Below, in pieces: positions 13,270 to 25,900 of a DNA stretch of 64,000 nt. The notes beneath the pieces were generated by a model, which was not told the origin of the DNA, ran no database searches, and saw only the letters and a program-made list of their open reading frames with translations. The stretch's first letter is position 1; the number at the start of each line of letters is the position of its first letter. The stretch is from Larus michahellis (Eukaryota; Chordata; Aves; Charadriiformes; Laridae): contig NC_133903.1 of the NCBI RefSeq assembly GCF_964199755.1, forward strand, positions 54,509,739-54,573,738, in the 5' to 3' direction. The position numbers and the translations under genes are program-made.

Positions 13270-13374
13270 AGCGGCGTCCGCCGGGAGCTGTAGTCCCGCC
13301 GCCGTTCCCCCACGGCTTTAGCGGCCCCGGGAGGCCGCTCCCCGGCCGGCCGCGCCGCGGAGCTCACCGGGCGG
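13270..13374 (+). other. ATG4C: Probable ATG4C untranslated exon 1 (approximate start)
   Basis: The coding start of ATG4C lies in a downstream exon preceded by an acceptor, so a 5' untranslated exon must exist in the CpG island. The best donor I see is GCGG|GTAAGC with the exon ending at 13374. Alternative donors are CAGG|GTGAGC (exon end 13124) and GAGGG|GTGAGC (exon end 13489). The start coordinate is only a guess from promoter motif position. A transcript alignment would fix both ends. Confidence 0.4.
13283..13294 (-). promoter_or_regulatory. Second ACTACA-type promoter motif, inverted relative to the first
   Basis: The minus strand reads ACTACAGCTCCC, the first half of the same ZNF143/M4-type promoter motif, but followed by GGCGG rather than the AGAATGC core. 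It faces the site at 13213 with about 42 bp between them. Confidence 0.45.
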
Positions 13375-13905
13375 GTAAGCGGCGGTCCCACCGCCTAACG
13401 GCTGCCAGCGGCTCCTCCGCACTCTTTTACGGCGGCCGCGGCGATGGCGGGAGCGGGGAAGCGTTAACCGCCCGCCGGCTCTGTGAGGGGTGAGCGGCTG
13501 GCGCCGGTGCGGCGGGACGCGAGGTGGGATGAAACGCCTCAACGGCGGCGGCGAAAAGGCGGCCGCTGCCGGGCGCACCCGCGGGCGGCGGTCCGGGCCC
13601 GGGGCCGCGCTGCCGGCCGGGCTGTGGTAACGGCGGCGCGGCGGGCGAGCGGGGCCGGCGGGGCGAGCACAAAGGCCGCGGCGGTCGGTGTGAGGGGTCC
13701 GGACACCAGCCTCCCGCGGCGGCGGAGGCCGGGGCGGGAACGGGCGAGGGGAAAGGCCGTTCTCTGCCAACAGCTCCGGCTTGGCTTTAAATGCGTAAAA
13801 CGTTCGGTCTTTGCTGCAGGATTGGAGGAAAAAAAAAAAAAAGCTCTATTTCTTCACCTGCCCTTTGCAAAGTATTGTTTCTAACCGTCTTAATGTGTGT
13901 TTACA

Positions 13906-14010
13906 GCTAGAAAGGACTCGCTCCTTAAAAATGACTTCTAGGCATTATTGTCTGTCCGGGACTTCTGTGTGGATTTTGCTGTCACTGCCGCTAGTTCAGT
14001 TTCTTTCCAG
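13906..14010 (+). other. ATG4C: Candidate alternative untranslated exon of ATG4C
   Basis: A plausible acceptor (gtgtgtttacag ending at 13905) and a strong donor (TTCCAG|GTAGGA at 14010/14011) bracket 105 bases just after the CpG island. The stretch contains an ATG (13931) followed after two codons by a stop in that frame. If included it would therefore add a short upstream ORF. No transcript evidence is available here. Confidence 0.25.
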
Positions 14011-14910
14011 GTAGGAAGGAAGTGGAGGGGGTCTTCACTCTTTAATTAATTAATAAAGATAGTCACGTTTAGAATTCATTCATCCCTTTTGCCGCAGTTG
14101 CTTTGTCAGGTTAGGTTGCTTTTTCTGTTAATGAAAATAAACAAATTCTGTTGTTAGGGAGGTTTTTTTCCGTGCCTGTTAACAAACAGCCACCGCGCTG
14201 CAATCATCCCCCTCACAGGGGGCTCTGAGAGGACAGAACTTCCATTTTTCATTCACAGGTGTGTCCTGCCGCTCTGTGAAGTAACATTGTCCCAGTAATG
14301 TATGTGCTGGACAACTTCTTAAATGAGAGACAACTTCAGTATAAAACCATTAGCTTTAGATTTAATAACGGGGGTTGCATTGTGCCCGTTGGGCTTGAAT
14401 CCGCGTTCCCTGTGACCTTCTCCTGATGCTGTTCCATTAATATCAGTGGAACTATTACTGATGCCTTCCTACGTTGATGGGAAGAGCCTGCATTTTTCCA
14501 ATGGAATAAATGTGCCTGGTTTTTGTTAGCATTCTTCTTAGAAGTCCTTTTCACATCTTTAGCATAATGCTGGGGAAGAAATGTTAACGGGAGGGAAGAA
14601 AAATGTGCTGCGATGACCATTGTCTTGTAAAGGAAAATGAGCTTCTTTCTTATTTCAGTAATTTTTTCTTCAGGCCCTTTCGGAACAGTAGAGTTTGTTT
14701 CATGCCTAATTTTAGCCAGAGGGAGCTTTTATAGGTATTGGCTTTTAAGGCAATGAGTGGTCCCTGCATAAATGACTGTTGCTGATTGATCGTGTAAGGA
14801 CAGGCTGGACCAAACGCACCTCCTGAAGAAGTTAATCTTACCAGCTTTGCCAGCTGGAGTCAGTGATAATGTCTATGTGAAGTCTTTCCTTTTTTCTCCT
14901 AAAGGAAAAA

Positions 14911-14922
14911 GGGGGGGGGGGG
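14911..14922. repeat. G12 homopolymer
   Basis: Twelve consecutive G after aaaggaaaaa in the 5' intron of ATG4C. Confidence 0.9.
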
Positions 14923-16828
14923 AAAGGCAAGAAATTAAAACCTAATCTTAAATTTCCTTTCTCTTCCTTCCCCTACAAAAAAACAGCTTACACAAGGCTA
15001 ATCAAAGTAGGGTTGTATCCATTTGTTATTTTCACTAGCAAAAAAATGTCAGTCTTCCCCCATGTCTGTGAGCTTGCATTGCCTCTTGTATTGTCAGAAA
15101 GTTGTTGACAGACTTTTATGAAATAATACAATGGAGCGGCAGAAAAACATGCTAGGGATGGCTTGGGCAGTAGACTGGTGTTTTCCTTGCCCTACCTACA
15201 GATCCTCGAAACAGCCCATCTGTGCGAGTACCTTCAGGCCCTGAAGACATTGGCACCCTGACATCTTCACACTCTCTTCAGTTACACTGTCAGTGGTTAG
15301 GTTTTACTTACTTAAAATATGCTCCCAGTGGAGGGAGTAACATGGTTTAGTCTTTGTCCTGCTTTTGATCCCAATTCAATGGAGAATAACACATGGAAAG
15401 GTAAACACGGTTCTACATTCTCCTTTTAAAGTGAGGTGGATATATATAGTACCAGTGATGGTGTATGCTTCTGGTCCAAGTTTATTAATTAAATGAGATA
15501 GTTCACTTTCGTTCACATCATCATCTGATGTTATCAGAACTTAGCTAAAAATACAGTGAAAGTTGCAGTGATGATCAACTTTTGATGTCCCACAAGAGTG
15601 CCTGTTAAAGCAGGAGCTCTTCACTTTTCAGCTATCTATGCAAGGGTTTGAGCTACCAAATATCATCAAGAAAACCTCCTGTATCAACTGTTTTAAAGTG
15701 AGCCATTGACAGAACGCGTGCAGTGAAGGAAACTCTATTAATAGCAAACTTCCTGTTAGTAAATGGTGCAGGTGGACTACAAAGGGAGTTCTGTCACATT
15801 TTCTCAGACTTCTTAGAAACAGGGATAAAGGCAGTATATATTATTGTATTATTATCAGTTTAGCTTAAGTTAGAGTCTGTCTTGTCATGCAGTTCAGAAA
15901 GAGTCAGTAAAAGAGCGCTCCCACCCCCCCTTGGAAAATTTTTCAGCTGTTTTTACAAAACTATTCTGAACTGTAGTGGTTTTCACCACCATTTTAGCAC
16001 TCATTCTTGAAATACGGGAGGACCACTGTAGACAACACGATCAAATCAGAAGAAAGCCTTTTTTGCACTGCAAGTGATAATTAGAAGGGATGCAAAGTAA
16101 ACACTGATTTAATGACAGTATTCTACGCATCTTTTGATGTTACCCATCTAGCAAGTTAATTCTGTACAAAATTATGTCACTGTTACTACACATGTTTTCA
16201 GTACTACATGCTTTCTGCCTTGTACACGTACAGCAAAACATCTTGCATTTTGTCTTTCAGTTCCTCCAATGCACGTAAATTTTGGCTTAGAAAATTCTTA
16301 ATTAGAAATCTGAAACTAATGCTGTTTTAAACTAATGTTTAAAATCAAGATTTGTTTATTAGCTCTCAAGACCCCTGATGTGGGGAAGAAAAGTGCTTAT
16401 CGTATTCCATTCAGCGGAAGAGAATAGCATCTACTCCATTTAGGGAAGTGCATTGTAGCTCTTCATTTCACTGCCAATTAGAATGCGAGTGCTCGTATGC
16501 CAGCACAGGTTATATGCTCTAGATCAGTTTGTTGTGCAATAGAGAGCTGTTGGAGAACATTATATTTTATTTAGCTTTGTATAGTAATTTTATTGGTGTA
16601 TATTTGGAATTAAATGTTTTTATTACTTATTCATGGAACAAGTGATTGCTTCCCAGTCCCTGGAAGTGGAGAATTTTTCAAGTTTATTACTGTTTCTGGT
16701 CATGTTAGGCTTAAGTACCGAAGTGGGCTGGTGGTGATACTTCTCTGTGCCCATGGATATGTTTATACTCTTGTTTTTACAGTAGCAGAATTGAACATCT
16801 TACAAGACAGCGATGGCTTTTTCTCTAG

Positions 16829-16913
16829 AATTTGAATATGGAGGCCACAGGGACAGATGAAGTAGAAAAGATAAAATCAAAGTTTATGTCTGCATGGCAC
16901 AACATGAAATACA
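16829..16913 (+). CDS. ATG4C: ATG4C coding exon 1 (start codon exon)
   Basis: Acceptor ttctctag ends at 16828. Nine untranslated bases precede the ATG at 16838. The exon encodes [16 protein letters not shown] through K24-Y25 plus one base of Ser26, then the donor ACA|GTAAGTG at 16914. It carries the DEVE sequence at residues 7-10. Confidence 0.95.
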
Positions 16914-19900
16914 GTAAGTGAAACAGTGTATGGTAAAATCCCGTCTCCATTGAAATGAATGCAATGTTTCTTGGTTGACATGAATGGGATCGTGATTGAG
17001 AAACTTAACTAATATTAATAATAAAAATGCAATATGGCCCTTGAAACCGTTTTTACTTGGATATAATAAACAGCCTGAGGAAACAAACTCGTTTAGCTTT
17101 TTCTTTTTCAAATAAATTTGCAGAATTTCTTTTTTCAATTACTTATTTTGAAAACAGTAAATAAATTGTGTAAATGACACTAGATTTGCATAGACTTTTA
17201 ATCAGGGATAATATTGAATCCACTGCACAAATATATTTTATTTCTTATCTGTACTTTTCTGGAAAAAGTAGGATGGTGTGTGAAATATAAATTCCACTGA
17301 AGAATCTACTTCACACACTTGAGTAACATATTTTTCCACAGTTGAACATCAGTAATTTGTTTATAAGCAACCAAATTTTCAAGTGTGCTGCCTACTAATC
17401 AGCCCTTAACCTTAATTTCTCTACGTTCCCTCTAGGACTGAGGTTGCTCAGATTTACCACTAGGCTTCTGTTAAATTTTGTTAATTCTAATAACTGAGCC
17501 TTGGAGATGTCTGGCAAGATGAAAAGATACTTTTCTTATACTTTCTTTCAGTACTTTCTTTTTGCATCTATTTTAGGTTGGGTGTTGAAAACAAAAACTT
17601 ACTTCAGTAGAAACTCTCCAGTCTTTCTGCTGGGAAAGTGTTACCACTTCAAAACTGACGGTATGTACATAGCACTTAACTCATTCCAATCTTACTCATC
17701 GGGAGCGCTGTGAATATATTTTTAATCTTCTAGAAAGACCATCATTAACCATTACGGAATCCAAAATGTAAATATGAAAAGCTCAGAAAGTACTTATTTA
17801 AATGTCCAGTGCCACCACTGATGCAACCCATCCTAACCTGCTTTATTCAGATGTTACACTGAAGTTCTTTCTGTAAATATTAGTGCTGTAATTTGCACTT
17901 TACTTCATTTACCCATCAAATTGAGATTTTCTTTCTAAAAAGTCACAAATGAAATAGTGTACAAAAAAAAACTTACAAAGAGTCAGTATACCAGCACCTT
18001 CGTTATCGTTTTCCAGTATGCAGTTTTCTAAAAATCCCTCTCTATTTGGCCGTTTACATCAAGGTGAATTAAATAGTTGCTTACTTTCAAGTCAATGATT
18101 CCATTGCACAGTGATGTTGTCTGCATTGCTCTGTTTTTTTGTGTTTTTTTTTTTTTTTCAGCTGGCATATTTCTGTTATTATTTCTATTTTCTACCAGAA
18201 TAGTTTTTTACTTACCTTCTAATAACAGAAGTGCCATATCAAATTATAACTTAAATTGTGCTTTGCTTTACAGAGTCCGGTGAACTCTCTACAGATGGGT
18301 CCAATTTTGATAAAATCAACACGGAGATTTCAGGAAACGTCGAGGAGTTTCGTAAAGATTTTATTTCCAGAATATGGCTGACTTACAGAGAGGAATTTCC
18401 TCAGATAAAGGGGTCTGCATTAACAACAGACTGCGGCTGGGGTTGCACGCTGAGAACTGGTCAAATGCTGCTGGCTCAAGGTCTTATGCTTCACTTTCTT
18501 GGTAGAGGTAAGTTATGAGAGAAGATCTCTGTATTTGGCGTGATAAGCTTGAGTGTTCTGTAGGGAGCGCGATGGGCTTTATGTAGCCAGAATCGAAAGG
18601 ACGTGCTGGTTTTGGTTCTGGACTTCCTCTCATTATTACTGGAATTGTTACGTGGCATCAGGACAGTGATCCACCTGACCGGCTTTCCATTTCTGTGAAA
18701 GGGAATACGAAGGTGTGTCAAGGGAAGATACTGGAAACTCCACAGAAGCTAACTGTGAAGTAAAATACCACCAAAATTTGTGGTCCCATACCTGGGTATT
18801 GTTAGTATTCGTGCAAATGGCCAGCTTTCTTGAATCTTGCTGATTTCTTCAACTCAAGGTATGGAAATGAGTTCTGCAGCCCATAGCTGTGGGCTATGGC
18901 AAAAGTGATGTTCTTTTATCAGTTTTAAAGTTGTACATTATTCAATTCTTCTAGTATTCATATATTGAGTTAATAGGAGGATTTTAATCTAACTTCAATA
19001 CATCATTCTTTGTGTTGAAATTTGCACTATTTCATTTCCTCCCTTCCCCCTGAGTACTCACAGAGGAACTTCCCTTTTTTTCCTATCATTGTCTATCTCA
19101 AAACATTCCCTCAGTCACAGCTGGTTCAAAGAAGTGGCTTTAGGAGACTTGGAATACTTTCCACTTTCCAAGGCGAAGTGTGCACGTCCTCCCCATTCTT
19201 CCAGCTGAGCCATGTCCTGCGTAGGTGTATTTCTGGCTCTTCATTAACCACCTATTCTTTCCATCCTCTTCTCAATCCATAACCAACCACATTCCCCCTT
19301 TCAAACAATTGGTCCTGTCCTGTCACCACTGCTTGTTGGCAAAATGATCCAAGACATGGGCTGGAAGCCACCCAGGCACGTTAGAGGGAATACAGTGTAT
19401 TGTTTACTCAGCCAGTTGTTGGATCACAGAAATACTTTAGTAGAAGATAGTTCTGAAAGCCCGTTTTGATAACGCTTTGTACTGTGCAAATATGATGTAA
19501 GCTGTGAACACGGTCCCAAACCAGCTGCATCACAAAGTCGTCTTTCTTGGCAGTGTCACGACTGAACTGTCAGATTGGCTTACTCAGTGTTCCTTTTGCT
19601 GTAGACACTTAAGTCATAAAACAGACATTATCCCTTTCAACTGACTGCAAATATCAAAACGTATGAAAATACTTCTGCTGAGAACACAAATCCCTTAAAT
19701 ATAACTTTTGTTATACATGCATTTAAAGAAATAAAAAAAAATTGATCAGAAGACTACCTGTGAGTAGGAATGCATAATGGCTCATTCTCAAGTAACCCCA
19801 AACAAAAAAGCCCCAGGTTTATATCTTTAAAATCCACGGTTACAAAGAATTCCTTGCACTGTCCCCCATGCATCCTAATCTGGAAAGTGATTTGGTGATT

Positions 19901-22900
19901 CCAGAGTGCTAGTGTTTCTGTGGCAATCCAAATGTGTAGAAAAATGGAATATGTATGGTCTTTCTGGACTACTTTTCTCATCACCCAGTCTTCTGACAGG
20001 TGGTGAATTATCTTTTGAAAAGCTTTTTATGAGGTCTGGGTAGCTTTTGAAACATATTTAAGTGTTTACATGAAGTTTTTCATCGCTGTTTACTCTTTTC
20101 CCAGAGATGTTTTCATTATAGTTTAATGATATTGTTTCTGTTACAAAGCAAAACTCGACTGCAGTTACTAGCTGGAATACTTAAACTTCCACTGCTATGT
20201 GGAATGTTCCAGATATTGCTGAATGATGTTGTAAATGAGTTTTTATTTTAAATATTAAGGTACTGGTAAGTTTAACTTTTAAATGTCTGTGCTTAAGACG
20301 CTGACTTAAATCTGAAGCTCACAATACAGGAGTAGCAAGGCCTGTGATGTTACGTTGAGCTTATGCATACATCTGCCTGGGTCTGCAGTGAAGAATTAAC
20401 ACGAGGTGTCACAGAGCGGTGTCACTTCTGTTAAGGGGCATTGATGCGGGGTGGTTGTCACCCTGCAATGAGGGGGTGACGCGGATGATGGCCATTACCG
20501 GCAATACTTGTGATGCTGCTGGAGCCCTAAGTTGGATTTTAGCATTAAAATGTGGTTGCCTCTGTGCTTCCTCTTTGTTTCTCAAAGACTTTTACATGGA
20601 TACTTCAGTAAGAGTTACGAGAAGGGCTGCGGTTCTTGCTCCCTGTCAGAAAAGGTTCCCTTGCTGCTGTAATGGCAGCTCTCTGAACCCCCGGCAGCTT
20701 TCCCAAATCCGTCTGGCTGAGCAAAAGCCCCTCATCTGCAGGGTTTGTTCCTCGCTGGCGCGTGGCCTGGCCTTCCCCTGGCCTGCTGGGATGTCCATTG
20801 CAGACCTGCAGGTTGTGTTCCGCTCTGACAGCGCGGCCGCCGTGCTGCGGAGGTCTCCTCATGTGCTCTGTGTCGCAAGTAGTTGTTTCAACTTGTGGGA
20901 GAGATTTTCAGTCAGCTGAGAAGGGAAGCGTTGCTGTTCCCGAGATCTGCTGAACCCCCGTGATGCTGTAAGAGGAACGCTGCGTGCAGGATGCGTTGTT
21001 AGAGAGTCCTTTTGCTAGAAATGCAGACTGTGGATACTGTGCTGAATAATATTTAAACAAGCTTGTCTTGTAATCTAGGTGAAGAATTCACAAAATTAGT
21101 GAAGAAAGAAATCTTGTCTATTTTTCTGCTGATCTGCTTTGATATTTTGCAGGAAGAAGTGTTTCTTTTTACGTTAATAATTCCTCAGGTTTGTCTATTT
21201 CTTTTAATAATGTGACAAACCAGAAGAATTAAAAACAGCTTTTGAAACTTATTTGGTTTGGATAAAACTTTTTAGATGGTACTCAGTAGCTAATTTTCAT
21301 ATTTTTAATGTGTAAGATAGTTCTAACCTGTGCCTTATATATCTCGTGTATCTTAACTGACTGGGATCACAGAGTCTGACCTGCTATCTCAGATAGATAG
21401 CTTGAATTGCTGACAAATGTCCTGTTAGTAGTATTTTGTTCCACCTGTCATTCAGCAGAAAATAAAAGCAAATCATATTCCACTTGAATTCTTCGTTTAC
21501 ATTTTAACACTGACATTTGCATCTTGGTATGTTAAGTGCACGTTACTGGTTTGGGGAACATGGGGGAGAAAGGGATGTGTTTTGCTGATTATACCAAAGG
21601 GTTAATATTAAGTCTTAATCTGCATCTTAAAATTTCTTGCTGCAGCCTGGGTCTGGCCAGATGCGTTGGACATTGACAATTCAGATTCTGAATCGTGGAC
21701 AGCCCATACAGTGAAAAAGCTGACGGCATCATTCGAAGCATCGCTCACAGCAGAAAGAGAACCCAAGATCCTGTCAAATCACCATCAGGGAACAGTAAAG
21801 AGAAACTACGATGACAACGAAAAGAGGAATGAAGTTTATCATAGAAAAATAATTTCTTGGTTTGGCGACTCTCCGCTGACAGCTTTTGGCTTACATCAGC
21901 TAATAGAATATGGAAAGAAGTCTGGAAAAATTGCTGGAGATTGGTATGGGCCTGCAGTTGTTGCACACATTTTAAGGTAAAAATACCTTTATTCTTTGTT
22001 GTTACCGTGCCTTACACATTACAGGAGGAGCATTTCAAAGTGTCATGAGATTACTTCAGCTTAATTGCACATCTAACTGTTCATTATTGGCTTTGTAAAA
22101 TGTCCATATTAGTAGCAATTCCTGAGATTTTTCAGAGGCGGGAAGGGAGACAGCAGTAGGTGCAGGAGTAGAACTCTGAGCCTTTGTTCAACCTTATTTC
22201 AGGAAAAAAACGGCATTCCTCTTCTCCTGTACCTTGGGCAGTAGAAGTCCCAAGTATCTCTCCCAAACCTGGGGTTTTAAGTAGAGCTGCATTTAATGAA
22301 ATGTTCTAAAAACTAACCACTCTTTCAACCTTGGAACATGCATAACATTATAGATTTTTTTTTTTTTTATACTGTAACCTGGGGGCTGTAATGTACTGAT
22401 AGTGTAATGAAATGTCAGAGCTAAAATTGATGTTTTCAGCATTTCTTTGGACACATCAAATTCTTGTGAAACTGTAAATGTATGGGACTATTAATATTAT
22501 AATTATATCACAGTAAAAGTAAAGGGTCTGTGACATTCAGTGTGGTTAAAAAAAAAAAGTCGAAAGTCAAATTTCTCCATACTATGTGCCTTTACATGCT
22601 ATTTCTTTGAATACTACCAATTTTTTTTTGTTTGGTTTGGTTTTTTTGTAGTCTTATATGCTTATGTTCTTAGTGGATTCCAGTTTACCTATAAACTGAA
22701 TCTCTAATAAGTCATTTAAGCGGCAGAAGCCAAAGTTCATACATTCGTCTCTATATATGTGAATAGATGAATTGGATATTTATTATAAAAGTATATTAAT
22801 CTTAAGTGAACCTGTACTGAAATAATCAGCTGTATGTGTGTTAGTATTACTTATGTGTTTTCTTCTCTTTTTTTTTCTGATGATAGAAACTGTCAGAATT

Positions 22901-25900
22901 CTTTTTGCTTGCTTTAAATTGCAGTAGCCTATTTACGTAACGGGAGCGGGGGGGAATCTGGTCCAGAATTCCATTCAACACAAACCAACTAGTGATTTCC
23001 AGCACTGCAAAGGTTTCCTTTCCTAGATCTCCTTTCTCTAGTACAGCAGCACTAACAACGTATAGCTCTGTCTCATAACTTGAGAACGACTGTATTAAAC
23101 CATTCCTCAAAATATATTGTGAAATAAAGGGATAGTGACCATTTAATGCAAGCGTGTATTGAAGTCAAAGGCTAATCTTCTATTTTGAACAGTTTAATTT
23201 CTTTACATATGTTGTCCTTGATTGATGATCATGCTTCAGACTATCGACATGTATTTTCTTTTTCGTTTTTAGGTCCATTACTCTTATTCTTTTGAGGATA
23301 GCCTAGTATTGCAATTATCTTTTGGGAAGTTTTGGTGAAACCTCACAGCTTTTTATGTGCAAACCTTTATTTCCATAGACATGAGGTGCTCATGTGTGGC
23401 TAGTTACATGAACTGAGGTCAACTAAAGAAATCTGTTGAGTTGAAAATAATATTTTTGTCAGCAAATTTAGCCTTTATTATCCCAATATAAATGACAGAA
23501 AATTGTTATAAACAGAAACAAATTAGATAGTGAATATGAATTTCATTGTAAGTTAATGTGTTTCTTTGGGCTTTTTTTTTTGTGGTTTTCATTGTTCTTC
23601 TAAATAGACAGACATTGTCATCTTTGTTTGGGAAAAACATGTTGCCGTATACGCTGGATCTTGGTATCCAGTGCTTAAAAACAAACAACCCCCCCCCCCC
23701 ATCTGTATTTATCAGGAATGGAAGATGTCTTGAATTAAAACAAACAAACCAAACCAAACAAAAGCAAAAAAACCCAAATCCAACAACAAACAATTAAAAC
23801 CAACCTGTTTCTAAAAATTAAATAATATATGTTTATTTACTGTTAATTTCTTTAAAATCAGAGATGAGTTAAATAGTTTTGTGTTTGTACTTAGAAAAGC
23901 TGTTGAAGAAGCAAGAGACCCTGAGCTACAAGGAGTAACGGTCTATGTTGCTCAGGATTGTACAGGTAAATGTTGTGATTATGCAGATTTTTGCAAATAT
24001 TTTAGATGCTTTTTATGCCTTTCAGTAAGTACTTAACAATAGAGCTCTAAAGGAAAAAATAAACTCAAAAATGGATCCTCAACATTGAGATTATGTAGAC
24101 AAAGGGATTGTTGATATATGCAGATGTTTGTTCTCTTTGACAATCAGACATCACAACGTGAAAACTGCACAATGCTTGTTTGGGATCTTATGGTAGAAGA
24201 CAGTGTAATTCCAAATTCAGCAAAGTTACTTTTTCTTACAGTCTGCCTGTTGTAGCTCTTTATTTTGGATTTAAATCACTTACTGATCTGTTTTGTACTC
24301 GCTTCAATGTTGTCTTAGCAATAAGCTAATAAGTACTTCCCTATCTTATTAAAAATAACGCCCCAAAACTAACCAAGCAACTGAAAAATATTTCGGCTCA
24401 GTTAGATTTGTTAGTTAGGTTTTATTTGTCTTTTGCATCACAGGATTCTTTTACCCATTTTTCTAGAGGGGAAAAACCCACTGCGCTGGTGTTTTAGAAT
24501 AGTAAGAAGCCGTTTTCGCTTGGAGTTCAAAGATGGGAGGAGGATAGCGCACCCGAGTCAGTGGTAACCTTTCCTCTGCTCCAACCTGGCATTTTAAATA
24601 ATCGATAACAGACAGAGGAGCTTAGAGCTCTGGATGCTCGCGAGCAGAAAATGATGACAAGAGAAACTAAACGTGTGGTGAAACTTTACGCTAATGACTT
24701 ACAGTCTTTCAAATCTAAGCACAAGGTATTACTTCAGTAGCCATGTTTAGCTGCCAGAAATTTTAGTTATGTCATAACCGATCTCGGGATAGGACACCCC
24801 GAGACCGACACCCCTGGGTAATCAATCAAACTGGTTTCAAAGAGATACTGTTTAATCATACGCTACAAACCAGTTTCACTCGACTTACTATGACAGTGGA
24901 AATTTTTAAAATTCTATGAATTTTTCGCTTCTTTGTTCTGGTGATGGTTTTTCGCATCTCTCAGTTTGGAGAGAATAAGCAATAATACTACATTAAGGTT
25001 TTACACTTTTCACATTCACATTTTCAGTGACCGTGTTGTGTTAACTTTAGACAGCAAACTTTGAGTATTTATTAAAATCAATTATTGTCTTTTTTTCCTT
25101 TAACATGTAGATGTTTCTGTTAGTTGTAGGCTTTCAAGTTTTAAATGACTCCTTTTAGAAGAAGTTTATATCAAGTGAATAAATATTTATTGGCTTTCTC
25201 CTAACCTGTCCCTTCTGCATTTTCCTGACAATGAGTCTTAGCAGCGACACGTTACCGTTCCACAGAATATTGCTGAAATAAGGAAGCATAACACTGTTTT
25301 TCATCAGTCACTCAAGTTATATTTCAGCAGGACGGTAATATTTTGAAGGATTGTAGTTTTAGTCTGTCACACTAGGTGTTGACGTGTTGTAGGTGTGTCT
25401 TTGTAAAAGCTAGGTGTGGTATTTTAAATATGAACATTTCCGTGTGTCTCCTTTCAGTCTACAGTTCAGATGTTATTGACAGACAATGTTCTTTTATGGA
25501 TTCTGGAAAAGCAGACACAAAAGCTGTAATTATATTAGTTCCTGTGAGACTCGGCGGAGAGAGAACAAACATGGACTACTTAGAGTTTGTAAAGGTATGA
25601 AATGAGAGTTCAATCATTTTTTAAATAGTAGGACTAGGTGATATGAAAAGCGACTTCATGATGGTAATCTTCTACCTATTAAATGTGTGGTGGTGATTTT
25701 ACAGTTGAAGGTTGTAAAGTTTGACTTTACAGATTTTAAATTTCCCCATTACAAGATCAGACATAATTGCAGAGCACATGATGTCCCTTGGTAAAGCAGC
25801 GATAACTGTCCTACTCCTAAAGTAGTTACCTGAAAAGACATTAATGCAGTGGCTCCGATTACAAATGGTAATTTAGTTACATATGCTATTAGACTTGTGC

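Larger units (their letters stand above)
12980..13760 (+). promoter_or_regulatory. ATG4C: CpG island / promoter of ATG4C
   Basis: A compact, very GC- and CpG-rich block between AT-rich flanks, lying about 3 kb upstream of the ATG4C start codon and with no other gene nearby on the plus strand. It contains an inverted pair of ACTACA-type promoter motifs (13213-13240 and 13283-13294) and no TATA box. By family experience with such motifs, transcription probably starts within about 100 bp downstream, near 13270-13350. Long open frames in either direction here have no domain content and are a composition effect. Confidence 0.82.
13375..16828 (+). other. ATG4C: ATG4C 5' intron (untranslated exon to first coding exon)
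   Basis: Non-coding DNA from the probable donor at 13375 to the acceptor ttctctag ending at 16828. It contains a possible extra untranslated exon (13906-14010), a run of 12 G at 14911-14922, and otherwise unique AT-rich sequence. A second usable acceptor (ttgtttttacag ending at 16782) lies 46 bp upstream of the one chosen; using it would only lengthen the 5' UTR. Confidence 0.6.

Noticed and set aside
12683-13884. Open frames of up to 212 codons over the ATG4C CpG island
   Set aside because: Same composition effect. One runs through a poly(Gln)-like AAC repeat. No domain, no plausible splice context.
24780-24850. GC-rich CTCGGG/CCCGAG inverted repeat, considered as an LTR edge
   Set aside because: No paired LTR, primer-binding site or retroviral gene remnants nearby.
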